From Halomonas sp. (GTDB lineage Bacteria; Pseudomonadota; Gammaproteobacteria; Pseudomonadales; Halomonadaceae): DNA of 6,358 nt. Of the stretch, positions 1 to 6,350 are shown piece after piece. The first letter of the stretch is position 1. Every line of letters begins with the position of its first letter. A program made the position numbers and the translations under genes. The notes below the pieces were generated by a model. The model did not search any database. It saw only the letters and a program-made list of their open reading frames with translations, and had not been told where the DNA came from. The stretch is taken from contig SKHS01000222.1 in the NCBI GenBank assembly GCA_007116835.1, positions 1 through 6,358 on the forward strand, given 5' to 3'.

Positions 1-2
1 CA

Positions 3-1469
3 ATGCACCACGATAGTGTTTTATGCAAAGCGACAACAGCAAACAACACGAATGGCCACCAGGGACTTTCTGAGGCGTTGAACCGAGCTAAGTGTTTGGA
101 ACCTCCGGTCAAGGTAACGCCTGTTTCAGCCAGCAAAGGCATCGTGCATCGGCTGCGTTTGGCGCAGCACAATTTACTTTCTGTCTGGCGGGAGGAAGAT
201 TACTCAATACGTACCTCGCGCATGTCGCTGATGAAGCAAGACTATGTTCTGTGTAATAGCCCCGATACGGTTCGTCGCGTTTTCCTTGAACAGCATGACA
301 ATTATGATCGTAAAAGTCCGCAAATGCGCCGTGCTCTGGAACCGCTACTTGATGATGGATTGTTTGTCAGCGATGGCGATTTGTGGCGCCAGCGTCGACG
401 TCAGTGTGCTCCATCACTAACAAATGCCCTGTTACCTGGTTTTTGTACCATCATGACCGCCTCAGCAGGTGAGACTGCTAAGCGGTGGGGGGATCACTCG
501 CCTGAGACGCCCATCGACATGCTTACTGAGATGGCTCATTTAACGGCACGTATCATTGGCCGAACGATTTTTGGGGATGACACCACAGACGAAGAGGCTG
601 AGCAGGTGGTGGCTGGTTTCACCGAATACCAGCGTCACTCTGAGCATTTAGATATGGCCAATATGCTGGGATTGCCATTTTTAAGTTTGCTAGGTAATCC
701 ACTGCGAAGGGCGCGTACGCGTTATTCTGCAAAACAAGTGCATGAAATTATTGACCGCATCATTGATCGTCATACGAACAGGTCAGGGCAAGGGCAGCAT
801 AGCCTGATTGAGAGCTTTATGACGTCTATGAAAGATGGCGAAGATAATGGCTGTCCGATGGGGCGGAAAGCGGTGCGTAATGAAGCCATTGTCATGTTTA
901 TGGCAGGACATGAAACAACGGCAAATGCATTGTCTTGGTGCTGGTATTTGCTCGATTATGATCGACAAGCCATGGCGCGGCTACAGCATGAACTAGATGA
1001 AGTACTCGGTGGTAGAGCGCCATGTTATGAGGATGTCGATAAACTGCCGTACACGATGGCTGTGTTCGAGGAAGCCATGCGGCTGTACCCGCCGGTACCC
1101 ATGCTAAGCCGTCAAGCGCGAGGTAATGATAAGGTGCGTAATCGCGAGGTGCGCAACGGCACCGTTTTGCTAGTTTCCCCCTGGCTGCTGCACCGACATC
1201 GCAAACTATGGATTGCTCCTGATCATTTTGTTCCAGAACGTTTCCTTCCGGGGGCGCCTCGTCCAGATAAATTCTCTTATTTACCCTTTAGCGTGGGGCC
1301 CCGGGTGTGTCTGGGGAAACGCTTTGGGCTTTATGAGGGAGTGCTCTGCTTGGCGACATTGGCACAGCACTTCACGCCGACACTAGTTCCTGACCACCAG
1401 GTAAGCATAGAGTGCCGGCTGACGTTGCGTCCTCAAGGTGGTCTGCCGATGACGCTAAAACCACGATGA
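3..1469 (+). CDS. Cytochrome P450 monooxygenase, substrate unknown
   Basis: This encodes a 488-residue haem-thiolate monooxygenase, which inserts one oxygen atom from O2 into an organic substrate using electrons from a redox partner. Visible family marks, in order, are: the C-helix WRQRR (128-132); the I-helix oxygen-activation motif AGHETT (301-306); the K-helix ExxR (Glu357, Arg360); PERF (411-414); and the haem loop FSVGPRVCLG (429-438), with Cys436 as the predicted iron ligand. Length is normal for a full P450, and there is no fused reductase or ferredoxin domain. The haem loop (GPRxCxG) and the HETT I-helix resemble the CYP102/CYP110/CYP4-like group of fatty-acid and terpenoid hydroxylases, but the substrate cannot be read from the sequence. 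The first ~40 residues are poorly conserved in style. The ATG is two bases from the window edge, so no RBS can be seen and the true start could lie upstream. Spot counts give about 50% G+C, lower than the neighbouring ATPase gene. The gene ends 9 bp from the stop of the convergent small gene. Confidence 0.95.
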   Translation: MHHDSVLCKATTANNTNGHQGLSEALNRAKCLEPPVKVTPVSASKGIVHRLRLAQHNLLSVWREEDYSIRTSRMSLMKQDYVLCNSPDTVRRVFLEQHDNYDRKSPQMRRALEPLLDDGLFVSDGDLWRQRRRQCAPSLTNALLPGFCTIMTASAGETAKRWGDHSPETPIDMLTEMAHLTARIIGRTIFGDDTTDEEAEQVVAGFTEYQRHSEHLDMANMLGLPFLSLLGNPLRRARTRYSAKQVHEIIDRIIDRHTNRSGQGQHSLIESFMTSMKDGEDNGCPMGRKAVRNEAIVMFMAGHETTANALSWCWYLLDYDRQAMARLQHELDEVLGGRAPCYEDVDKLPYTMAVFEEAMRLYPPVPMLSRQARGNDKVRNREVRNGTVLLVSPWLLHRHRKLWIAPDHFVPERFLPGAPRPDKFSYLPFSVGPRVCLGKRFGLYEGVLCLATLAQHFTPTLVPDHQVSIECRLTLRPQGGLPMTLKPR

Positions 1470-1478
1470 AACTGCCTA

Positions 1479-1553
1479 TCAAGCGCTAAGCCAGAACCAC
1501 CAGACGATGGCAGCGATCAGGCCAAGGCCAGCGAGGTTAACCAGAATACTCAT
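1479..1553 (-). CDS. 24-residue hydrophobic membrane microprotein coupled to copA
   Basis: A short reading frame starts [11 protein letters not shown] and ends in a tryptophan-rich IVWWFWLSA. It is nearly all one hydrophobic helix, about the length needed to span a membrane, with no charged residue. Its ATG overlaps the copA stop codon as ATGA, and an AGGAGC Shine-Dalgarno sequence lies 7 nt upstream inside the last copA codons. This is the usual layout for translational coupling. The helix with a VWWFW end recalls, from memory, the N-terminal anchor of membrane-bound cupredoxin-domain proteins sometimes found beside copper ATPases. No cupredoxin domain follows, because a TGA ends the frame and the convergent P450 gene begins 9 bp further on. 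It may be a genuine accessory subunit of the ATPase, or the stump of a longer gene truncated at the P450 junction. The frame, RBS and overlap are seen directly; the function is unknown. Confidence 0.68.
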   Translation of the reverse strand: MSILVNLAGLGLIAAIVWWFWLSA

Positions 1554-4168
1554 ACGCGTTGCTCCTGTGTTGTGGCCGTGTCTGAATGGCTGGCAGTGCT
1601 TTTGCGTTGGGTCTTCCAAAGCCTTAAGCGGTTGGCGTTACTAACCACGGTGATGGAGGACAGCGACATAGCTGCCCCGGCAATCATCGGCGAAAGCAGC
1701 ATGCCGGTCAGCGGGTAGAAAACGCCGGCGGCAATCGGGATACACAGCACGTTGTAGCCAAAGGCGCCCACTAGGTTCTGTTTGATATTACGAAGGGTCA
1801 CCTGACTGATCTCGATGGCGTCCGCCACCCCGTGCAGCGAACCGCGCATTAGCGTCATGCCCGCGCTTTCAATCGCCACATCGGTTCCCTGGCCGATGGC
1901 AAAGCCAACGTTGGCGCGAGCCAAGGCAGGGGCGTCGTTGATGCCGTCGCCGACCATGCCCACCACTTCACCGGCCTGCTGCAAACGCTCGATCTCAGCG
2001 TGTTTATCTTCCGGTAACAGCCCAGCGCGGTAGTCGTCTATTCCCACTTCACGGGCAATGGCGGCGGCGGTATGTGGGTTGTCGCCGGTCAGCATCACGA
2101 CTTTCAAGCCATCATCCTGCAGCCGTTTGATGGCCGTTTTGGTGTCGTGACGCAGCGGGTCGCTGATGCCAAATAGCGCCGTCAGCTGGCCGTCAACCGC
2201 CAGGTACACCAGGGTGCGGGCCTTGTCTTCCAGTGTACGAGCGGTGTCCTGTCCGGTAGCAAGGTCAATGTCAGCGTTCTCCAGCAGGCGAGCATTACCC
2301 AGCAGCAGCGACTTGCCGTCGGGCGTTTCAGCTTTGACGCCACCACCGGTCACGCTGTCGAAGTTGCGAATCTCAGCCGCTTTTACGTTGGCTGCTTCGC
2401 CATGGGCGGTGAGTGCCGCTGCCAGCGGGTGCTCCGAGCCACGTTCAAGTGCCATCACATAGCCAAGTGCGGTCTCTTCATCGCCCTGAAGGGTATGTGC
2501 CTCCGTAACGCTAGGCTTGCCTTCGGTCAGCGTACCGGTTTTGTCGACCACCAGCGTCGTTAGCTTGCTGGCAGTTTGCAGGGCTTCGCCGTTGCGTACC
2601 AAAACCCCATGTTCAGCCGCCTTGCCGACCCCAATCATGGTCGAGATAGGCGTTGCGAGGCCGAGTGCACAGGGGCAGGCGATAATTAGCACTGTGGTGG
2701 CCGTTACCAGCATGTGAATTACCCGTGGCTCGGCACCGACATTGAACCATACCAGTGCCGTCAGCACCGCGATAATCATCACCGAGGGCACGAAGATACT
2801 CGATACCTTGTCGGCCAGCTCGCCAATCGGCGGGCGCGAGTTTTGAGCGTTGGCGACCTGCTCGGTAATCTGCCCTAGTCGGGTATCGGCTCCGACACGG
2901 GTGGCCTGATAAACCAGGCCACCCTTGCCGTTAACAGTGCCTGCGCTGACTTCGTCTCCGGCTGCTTTTTTCACTGGTACCGGCTCGCCGGTCAACATGG
3001 ACTCATCAATATGGCTAGTGCCTTCAAGCACTTCCCCATCCACCGGCAGGCGCTCGCCTGGGCGTACGCGGATGTGATCACCGCTGCGCACGGCGTCAAT
3101 CTCGATTTCCTGCTCCTCACCGTCGCGGATCACGCGAGCAGTGCGGCTTTGCAGATCGAGAAGGCGCTTCAGCGCGTCGCTGGTGCGCCCACGGGCTTTT
3201 AGTTCCATGGCGTTACCCAGCAGAATCAGGCCGATGACCATGGCAGAGGCTTCAAAATAGATGCCATGGGCGACCTCGGGTAGCCAGGGCGCAAAGGCAA
3301 CCACTGCCATGGAATACAGCCAGGCGGTGCCGGTACCCATGGCGACCAAGGTATCCATGTTGGCCTGATGGTGCTTGAGATTTTTCCAGGCATTAACAAA
3401 AAAGTGACGACCAGGAAATACCAGTATGGCCAGGGTCAATAGCCCGATAACCAACCAGAAAAGCCGCCCGGTGCCGACCGGATGAGGGTGGTAGAAAAAC
3501 ATGCTGAGCATCAGTGGAATGGCCAGCGCTAGTGAACAAGCGCTACCTTTGAGCCGCCGTTTGTACAGCTTGGCGTCCTGCTCTGCGCGGGCTTTTTCAG
3601 CTTCACGCATATCGATAATGGGTTCGGCGCTATACCCTGCGGACTCAACCGCAGCGATCAATGCCTGTGAGTCGGCCTGACCAAACACCTGGGCGGTGTG
3701 GGTGCCGAAGTTAACGTTGGCCGTCTCAACGCCTGGGGTTTTTTCCAAGGCCTTCTGTACGCTTTTAACACAGCTAGCGCAGGACATGCCGCTGATTGCT
3801 AGGCGGATCTGCTGGCTGGTTGAGCCACTGTGTGATGCGTTGGTCACTGCCGGGTGACTATTGGCATCAGCATTCACATCGGCGTCCGCAGTGACGCCAG
3901 CTTCATTGGGAGAGGCGCTACTTTCCTCTACAGCCTCTTCTTCTGGCATATCGCCGGGTGGGTAGCCTGCACCGTGTAGCGCGCTGTTAAGCGCGTCATC
4001 CGTTAGCGTGCTGACGACTTCCAGGCGCTTGTCAGCGGGGATACCGACTACTTCTGCATTAGAGTCTTTGGCCTGAATCGCTTCGCGCATGCGCTTCACA
4101 CACCCCTGACAGTTCATGCCCGGCACGGTACGAATCAGCATTTGTGGCTGCAAGTCGTTTGACTGCAT
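1550..4168 (-). CDS. copA: Cu(I)-exporting P1B-type ATPase, CopA
   Basis: An inner-membrane pump that uses ATP to export Cu(I) from the cytoplasm. From the chosen start it has 872 residues. It carries two N-terminal heavy-metal-binding (HMA) domains, with CxxC at Cys20/Cys23 (GMNCQGC) and Cys130/Cys133 (GMSCASC), joined by an acidic, Ala/Asn/Ser-rich linker (about 76-118). Next come the membrane helices, actuator motif TGEP (393-396), the CPC metal site (498-500), phosphorylation motif DKTGT with Asp542, the HP motif of the nucleotide domain (His580-Pro581), TGDN (694-697) and GDGIND (740-745). The late helices carry YN (805-806) and MSLSS (834-838), the signature of the Cu(I) subgroup P1B-1 rather than the Zn/Cd/Pb subgroup. 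An in-frame ATG at 4204 would add 12 residues, but the ATG at 4168 is preceded by GAGGAGG and is preferred. The start overlaps the end of the MerR-family regulator by 34 nt, and the stop overlaps the microprotein start. The three genes therefore form one tightly packed operon. Confidence 0.97.
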   Translation of the reverse strand: MQSNDLQPQMLIRTVPGMNCQGCVKRMREAIQAKDSNAEVVGIPADKRLEVVSTLTDDALNSALHGAGYPPGDMPEEEAVEESSASPNEAGVTADADVNADANSHPAVTNASHSGSTSQQIRLAISGMSCASCVKSVQKALEKTPGVETANVNFGTHTAQVFGQADSQALIAAVESAGYSAEPIIDMREAEKARAEQDAKLYKRRLKGSACSLALAIPLMLSMFFYHPHPVGTGRLFWLVIGLLTLAILVFPGRHFFVNAWKNLKHHQANMDTLVAMGTGTAWLYSMAVVAFAPWLPEVAHGIYFEASAMVIGLILLGNAMELKARGRTSDALKRLLDLQSRTARVIRDGEEQEIEIDAVRSGDHIRVRPGERLPVDGEVLEGTSHIDESMLTGEPVPVKKAAGDEVSAGTVNGKGGLVYQATRVGADTRLGQITEQVANAQNSRPPIGELADKVSSIFVPSVMIIAVLTALVWFNVGAEPRVIHMLVTATTVLIIACPCALGLATPISTMIGVGKAAEHGVLVRNGEALQTASKLTTLVVDKTGTLTEGKPSVTEAHTLQGDEETALGYVMALERGSEHPLAAALTAHGEAANVKAAEIRNFDSVTGGGVKAETPDGKSLLLGNARLLENADIDLATGQDTARTLEDKARTLVYLAVDGQLTALFGISDPLRHDTKTAIKRLQDDGLKVVMLTGDNPHTAAAIAREVGIDDYRAGLLPEDKHAEIERLQQAGEVVGMVGDGINDAPALARANVGFAIGQGTDVAIESAGMTLMRGSLHGVADAIEISQVTLRNIKQNLVGAFGYNVLCIPIAAGVFYPLTGMLLSPMIAGAAMSLSSITVVSNANRLRLWKTQRKSTASHSDTATTQEQRV
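1561..1566 (-). promoter_or_regulatory. Ribosome binding site of the copA-coupled microprotein
   Basis: The minus strand reads AGGAGC, then 7 nt, then the ATG at 1553. The site lies within the last codons of copA (Glu-Gln-Arg-Val-stop) and is the main evidence that the 24-codon frame is translated. Confidence 0.65.
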
Positions 4169-4593
4169 GGTGCCTCCTCGGGAAAGCTTTCGATTAATCG
4201 GCACAGGCTATGGCCGTCGGGCGTGCCGTCGGGCATGTCCTGCCAACTTTCGAGTGCCTGCTCCATTCGCTTAGCTAGCGCTTCCAGTTCAGCAATGCGT
4301 GCACGAATTTGCGGTAGCCGATGGGTGAGTAGGTCGCGCACCAGTGGGCAGGGGGAATCCCCCTGGTCAGCATGGGCCAGGATGTCGCGAATCTCAGCCA
4401 CGCTAAAGCCCAGTTTGCGTGCGCGCTGAATAAAGTTTAGGCGCTCTAAGTCAGTGGTTGAAAATAACTGGTAGCCGTTGTCAGGGTGGCGTGTCGGTGC
4501 CAGCAACCCCTCGCGGGTGTAGTGACGAACCGTTTCAGCGGTAACGTTACCGTGTTTGGCAAGCTCGCCGACCTTCATCGCTACAGATTGCAT
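4135..4593 (-). CDS. MerR-family metal-responsive transcriptional regulator
   Basis: A 152-residue activator of the MerR family, expected to bind as a dimer to a long-spacer promoter and switch it on when metal binds. Residues 6-75 form the winged-helix DNA-binding part ([10 protein letters not shown], then [11 protein letters not shown] and NGYQLF). A long dimerisation helix (about 84-116) and a C-terminal metal-loop region follow. Cysteines are at 82, 131, 143, 148 and 152. Aligning the helix to E. coli CueR from memory, without gaps, puts Cys82 at CueR Ser77, the position where divalent-metal members (ZntR, MerR, PbrR) carry Cys. Cys131 aligns with the second CueR loop cysteine (Cys120), but the partner of CueR Cys112 is missing. 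The effector is therefore uncertain: copper by context, possibly a divalent or broader metal range by residues. The ATG at 4593 has AGAGG 5 nt upstream; Met6 has no visible RBS. It is the first gene of the operon and probably regulates its own promoter. Confidence 0.94.
   Translation of the reverse strand: MQSVAMKVGELAKHGNVTAETVRHYTREGLLAPTRHPDNGYQLFSTTDLERLNFIQRARKLGFSVAEIRDILAHADQGDSPCPLVRDLLTHRLPQIRARIAELEALAKRMEQALESWQDMPDGTPDGHSLCRLIESFPEEAPCSQTTCSHKC
4173..4179 (-). promoter_or_regulatory. Ribosome binding site that fixes the copA start
   Basis: The minus strand reads GAGGAGG, CACC, then ATG (4168). It lies inside the 3' end of the regulator gene. The alternative ATG at 4204 was not chosen: the extra 12 residues it would add ([12 protein letters not shown]) are encoded across this RBS and do not look like part of an HMA domain. 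Confidence 0.8.
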
Positions 4594-4626
4594 AACGTCC
4601 TCTGCGTGGAAGTGTTGATGCTTTTT

Positions 4627-4658
4627 AGTGTAAAACCTATGGGTAACACACAGGTCAA
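4627..4658 (-). promoter_or_regulatory. MerR-type promoter and operator of the regulator-copA operon
   Basis: On the minus strand, -35 TTGACC (4653-4658) and -10 TACACT (4627-4632) are separated by 20 bp, longer than the usual 17 and typical of promoters activated by MerR-family proteins. The spacer region contains a dyad with arms ACCTGTG and CATAGGT (one mismatched pair) around 7 bp, spanning 4635-4655. The ACCT...AGGT core and its location between the two hexamers match known CueR, ZntR and MerR operators. Transcription should start near 4620, leaving a leader of about 27 nt before the regulator ATG. Reading the -10 one base earlier (TTACAC) would give a 19-bp spacer. Confidence 0.82.
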
Positions 4659-4699
4659 GCGGTATTAGGGTCGTCAGGCAAAATGACTAAAACACTGAT

Positions 4700-4728
4700 T
4701 TAAAACACCCGTTCGACTAATGTATAAG
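4700..4728 (+). promoter_or_regulatory. Possible fadL promoter
   Basis: A -10-like TATAAG (4723-4728) lies 17 bp after TTAAAA (4700-4705), a weak -35. This would give a start near 4735 and a leader of about 118 nt. It is the best sigma70-like pair I can see in the A+T-rich part of the intergenic region, but the -35 is poor and the call is tentative. Confidence 0.35.
4701..4715 (+). promoter_or_regulatory. PsrA-like operator candidate, upstream copy
   Basis: TAAAACACCCGTTCG contains AAAC-N4-GTTC, one base off the AAAC-N4-GTTT core known for PsrA, a TetR-family fatty-acid-responsive repressor. It overlaps the candidate -35 of the fadL promoter and matches the downstream copy at 12 of 15 positions. 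Confidence 0.4.
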
Positions 4729-4740
4729 ACAAAACCGAAA

Positions 4741-4755
4741 TAAAACGCTCGTTTG
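4741..4755 (+). promoter_or_regulatory. PsrA-like operator candidate, downstream copy
   Basis: TAAAACGCTCGTTTG contains a perfect dyad, AAACG-CT-CGTTT (4743-4754), and matches the AAAC-N4-GTTT core of PsrA operators. It starts exactly 40 bp after the upstream copy and sits just past the predicted transcription start. There a bound repressor could block initiation of a fatty-acid uptake gene. Confidence 0.45.
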
Positions 4756-4771
4756 CCCTTGATCCCAAGGG
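4756..4771. repeat. Perfect short inverted repeat in the fadL leader
   Basis: CCCTTG and CAAGGG, each 6 bp, flank ATCC. It immediately follows the downstream PsrA-like site. It could be a second protein-binding site or a small RNA hairpin in the leader. No T tract follows, so it is not an intrinsic terminator. Confidence 0.5.
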
Positions 4772-4840
4772 TGCATTGGGCGAAAACTGACGTGTAAGAA
4801 CAACCATGGTGGATAGCAGTCCCCACCTGATCATTGGGAA

Positions 4841-4846
4841 AAGAGG
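4841..4846 (+). promoter_or_regulatory. Ribosome binding site of fadL
   Basis: AAGAGG lies 6 nt before the ATG at 4853. Its position supports that start, which is also immediately followed by a proper signal peptide. Confidence 0.7.
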
Positions 4847-4852
4847 CCCTCT

Positions 4853-6199
4853 ATGCATAATAACTTTAAAAAGCTCACTCTGGCGGCCGCAGTAGCTTCA
4901 GTGGCTTTTGTTAGCCACGCGCACGCAGGCGGATATCAAATTAACGAGCAGAGCGTCAGCGGCCAAGGGTATGGCCATGCTGGACGTAGCTCTAATGTTA
5001 ACGATGCAACCATCGTTTTTGGTAACCCGGCGGGGATGTCGTTCCTCGACCGTGCTCAAATTACGGCGGGGGGTACGTACCTTAATGTAAATAGTTCTAT
5101 CTCGAACGCCCAGGCGTCGCAAAGCAGTCCTGCCATTGCGCAGGCTACCGGTGGTATGACAGATACACTGCCTGTTTCAGGCACCAATGACGGTGATATG
5201 GTGCCGGGCACGCTGGTTCCTTTTGCTTTCTATGCGCATCCGGTGAATGAACAGCTGGCATTTGGTTTTGGGGTTTACGCTCCCTTTGGCTCTAAAACCG
5301 ACTATGAAGATAGTTTTATGGGGCGTAATCAGGGTAATTATACTGAAGTTAAAGTCATAACGGCTCAGCCTACGGTTTCCTACCGTTTTAATGAACAGTG
5401 GGGCGTTGGCGTTGGCTTAACTTACAACCGGATTGACGGTGAGTTACGCCGTCAGGTGCCGGTGGCAACGCCGCTAGGCCTTTCTGAAGTGGATTCTCGC
5501 GTGGAAGGCGACGATGAAGCCTGGGGTTATAACTTGGGTATTATCTACCAACCTGCACCTGAAACGACATTTGGTTTAACGTACCGCTCTAAAGTAGATT
5601 TCAATCTTGAGGGCAGCTTTACGGCGAGTTCGCCAGTATTGGATCAGTTAGGGGTTGGCACAGTAACGGATACGGCGGCGTTGGATCTAACCACACCTGA
5701 AACCGTCAACTTCTCGCTTACTCAGCAAATGAGCGACAACCTCAAGCTTATGTTTGGTGCCTCCTGGGCACGTTGGAGCCGCTTTGACCAGATTTTGGTC
5801 ACCGGTACCGAGCGGGGTGAAATCACCAATGAACAGCAGAATTACTCAAATGCATGGGCGTTTTCAACCGGTGGTGAGTACCAGCTAACGCCAGCTTTGG
5901 CACTGCGTGCAGGGGTCGCGCTAGACTTTACACCGACTCAGGACGCAACCCGTAGTGTGCGCATTCCCTCTGATGATCGGCGCATTTTCTCGATTGGTGC
6001 AGGCTGGAGCCCTACGCCTGACCTGACGCTTGATGTTGCTTACTCGTACCTGACCGAGCGCGGCACCCATGTCGAGCAAACTAAAACCGACAGCTTCACC
6101 GTGGCAGGTCAGCAAACGCCACCGATTACCTCTAATTACTCCGCTGACTATAAAAACGAAGCCCACGGTTTCGGTGCTCAGCTTACCTACCGTTTCTGA
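4853..6199 (+). CDS. fadL: FadL/OmpP1-family outer-membrane long-chain fatty-acid transporter
   Basis: A 448-residue outer-membrane beta-barrel of the FadL family, which lets long-chain fatty acids and other hydrophobic compounds cross the outer membrane by lateral diffusion. Residues 1-25 are a signal peptide: basic NNFKK, a hydrophobic Ala/Val core, and AHA before the predicted cleavage site. The mature protein would begin GGYQINEQS, resembling the plugged N-terminus of FadL (AGFQLNE in E. coli). The conserved NPAG motif (58-61) follows in the hatch region. The remainder alternates in barrel-like fashion with many aromatic residues (for example FAFYAHP, VSYRF, LGIIYQP, FGLTYRSK), and the chain ends in Phe (LTYRF), the usual C-terminal signal for outer-membrane assembly. 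Length is typical for the family. It appears to be transcribed alone: its promoter region diverges from the metal operon, and a strong terminator follows 45 bp after the stop. PsrA-like sites upstream suggest control by fatty acids. The exact substrate is inferred from the family; related barrels carry aromatic hydrocarbons. Confidence 0.94.
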   Translation: MHNNFKKLTLAAAVASVAFVSHAHAGGYQINEQSVSGQGYGHAGRSSNVNDATIVFGNPAGMSFLDRAQITAGGTYLNVNSSISNAQASQSSPAIAQATGGMTDTLPVSGTNDGDMVPGTLVPFAFYAHPVNEQLAFGFGVYAPFGSKTDYEDSFMGRNQGNYTEVKVITAQPTVSYRFNEQWGVGVGLTYNRIDGELRRQVPVATPLGLSEVDSRVEGDDEAWGYNLGIIYQPAPETTFGLTYRSKVDFNLEGSFTASSPVLDQLGVGTVTDTAALDLTTPETVNFSLTQQMSDNLKLMFGASWARWSRFDQILVTGTERGEITNEQQNYSNAWAFSTGGEYQLTPALALRAGVALDFTPTQDATRSVRIPSDDRRIFSIGAGWSPTPDLTLDVAYSYLTERGTHVEQTKTDSFTVAGQQTPPITSNYSADYKNEAHGFGAQLTYRF

Positions 6200-6243
6200 T
6201 AGATGGTGTGTTAACGCCTAGGAAGAGATGGTTGTCAGTGACT

Positions 6244-6267
6244 AACCCGGCATAAGCCGGGTTTTTT
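6244..6267 (+). terminator. Rho-independent terminator after fadL
   Basis: A perfect 8-bp stem (AACCCGGC / GCCGGGTT) with an ATAA loop runs into TTTTTT, 45 bp after the fadL stop. It is oriented for the + strand only; there is no matching A tract on the left side for use in the other direction. Confidence 0.93.
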
Positions 6268-6334
6268 GCGCGGCGAACCTGTTTCGGGATGGGTGCGGTA
6301 AGCGTTGGCTTTCGTTACAATGCGTCTCAGAATT

Positions 6335-6350
6335 CCGCCGCTGGGGCGGC
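6335..6350. repeat. G+C-rich inverted repeat at the right edge
   Basis: GCCGC (6337-6341) and GCGGC (6346-6350) pair around a 4-nt loop; alternatively CCGCC (6335-6339) pairs with GGCGG (6345-6349). A TACAAT hexamer (6316-6321) lies just upstream and resembles a -10 box, but no convincing -35 precedes it. This may be the leader of a gene beyond the window. I see no gene in 6268-6358. Confidence 0.25.

Noticed and set aside
3..1469. The P450 as a CYP153-type alkane hydroxylase working with the fadL product
   Set aside because: The I-helix reads AGHETT, not the GNDTT style I associate with CYP153. The two genes are also separated by an unrelated operon on the opposite strand.
1479..1553. The small hydrophobic frame as CcoS
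   Set aside because: CcoS is longer, accompanies the CcoI-type ATPase with cytochrome oxidase genes, and has an acidic tail; none of this is present here.
1815..3202. Several + strand open frames of 60-100 codons inside copA
   Set aside because: They are antisense shadows of a strongly conserved gene, with no independent RBS or recognisable protein features.
4169..4204. A longer copA start at 4204 adding 12 residues
   Set aside because: The added residues are not part of the HMA fold and are encoded across the copA Shine-Dalgarno sequence; the ATG at 4168 has GAGGAGG in front of it.
4682..4743. Two tiny + strand frames (6-7 codons) as possible leader peptides
   Set aside because: They lie mostly upstream of or at the predicted fadL transcription start, lack convincing RBSs, and no attenuator follows.
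4700..4852. An E. coli-type FadR operator upstream of fadL
   Set aside because: I found no match to the AACTGGTC-type FadR half-sites; the repeated elements fit the PsrA form better.
4842..4852. Short AGAG/CTCT pairing that could hide the fadL RBS
   Set aside because: Only 4 bp with a 3-nt loop, too weak to claim as a regulatory structure without conservation.
4806..4895. A 29-codon + strand frame overlapping the fadL start
   Set aside because: It has no good RBS, is out of frame with fadL, and its product shows no recognisable character; it is probably a chance frame across the fadL leader.
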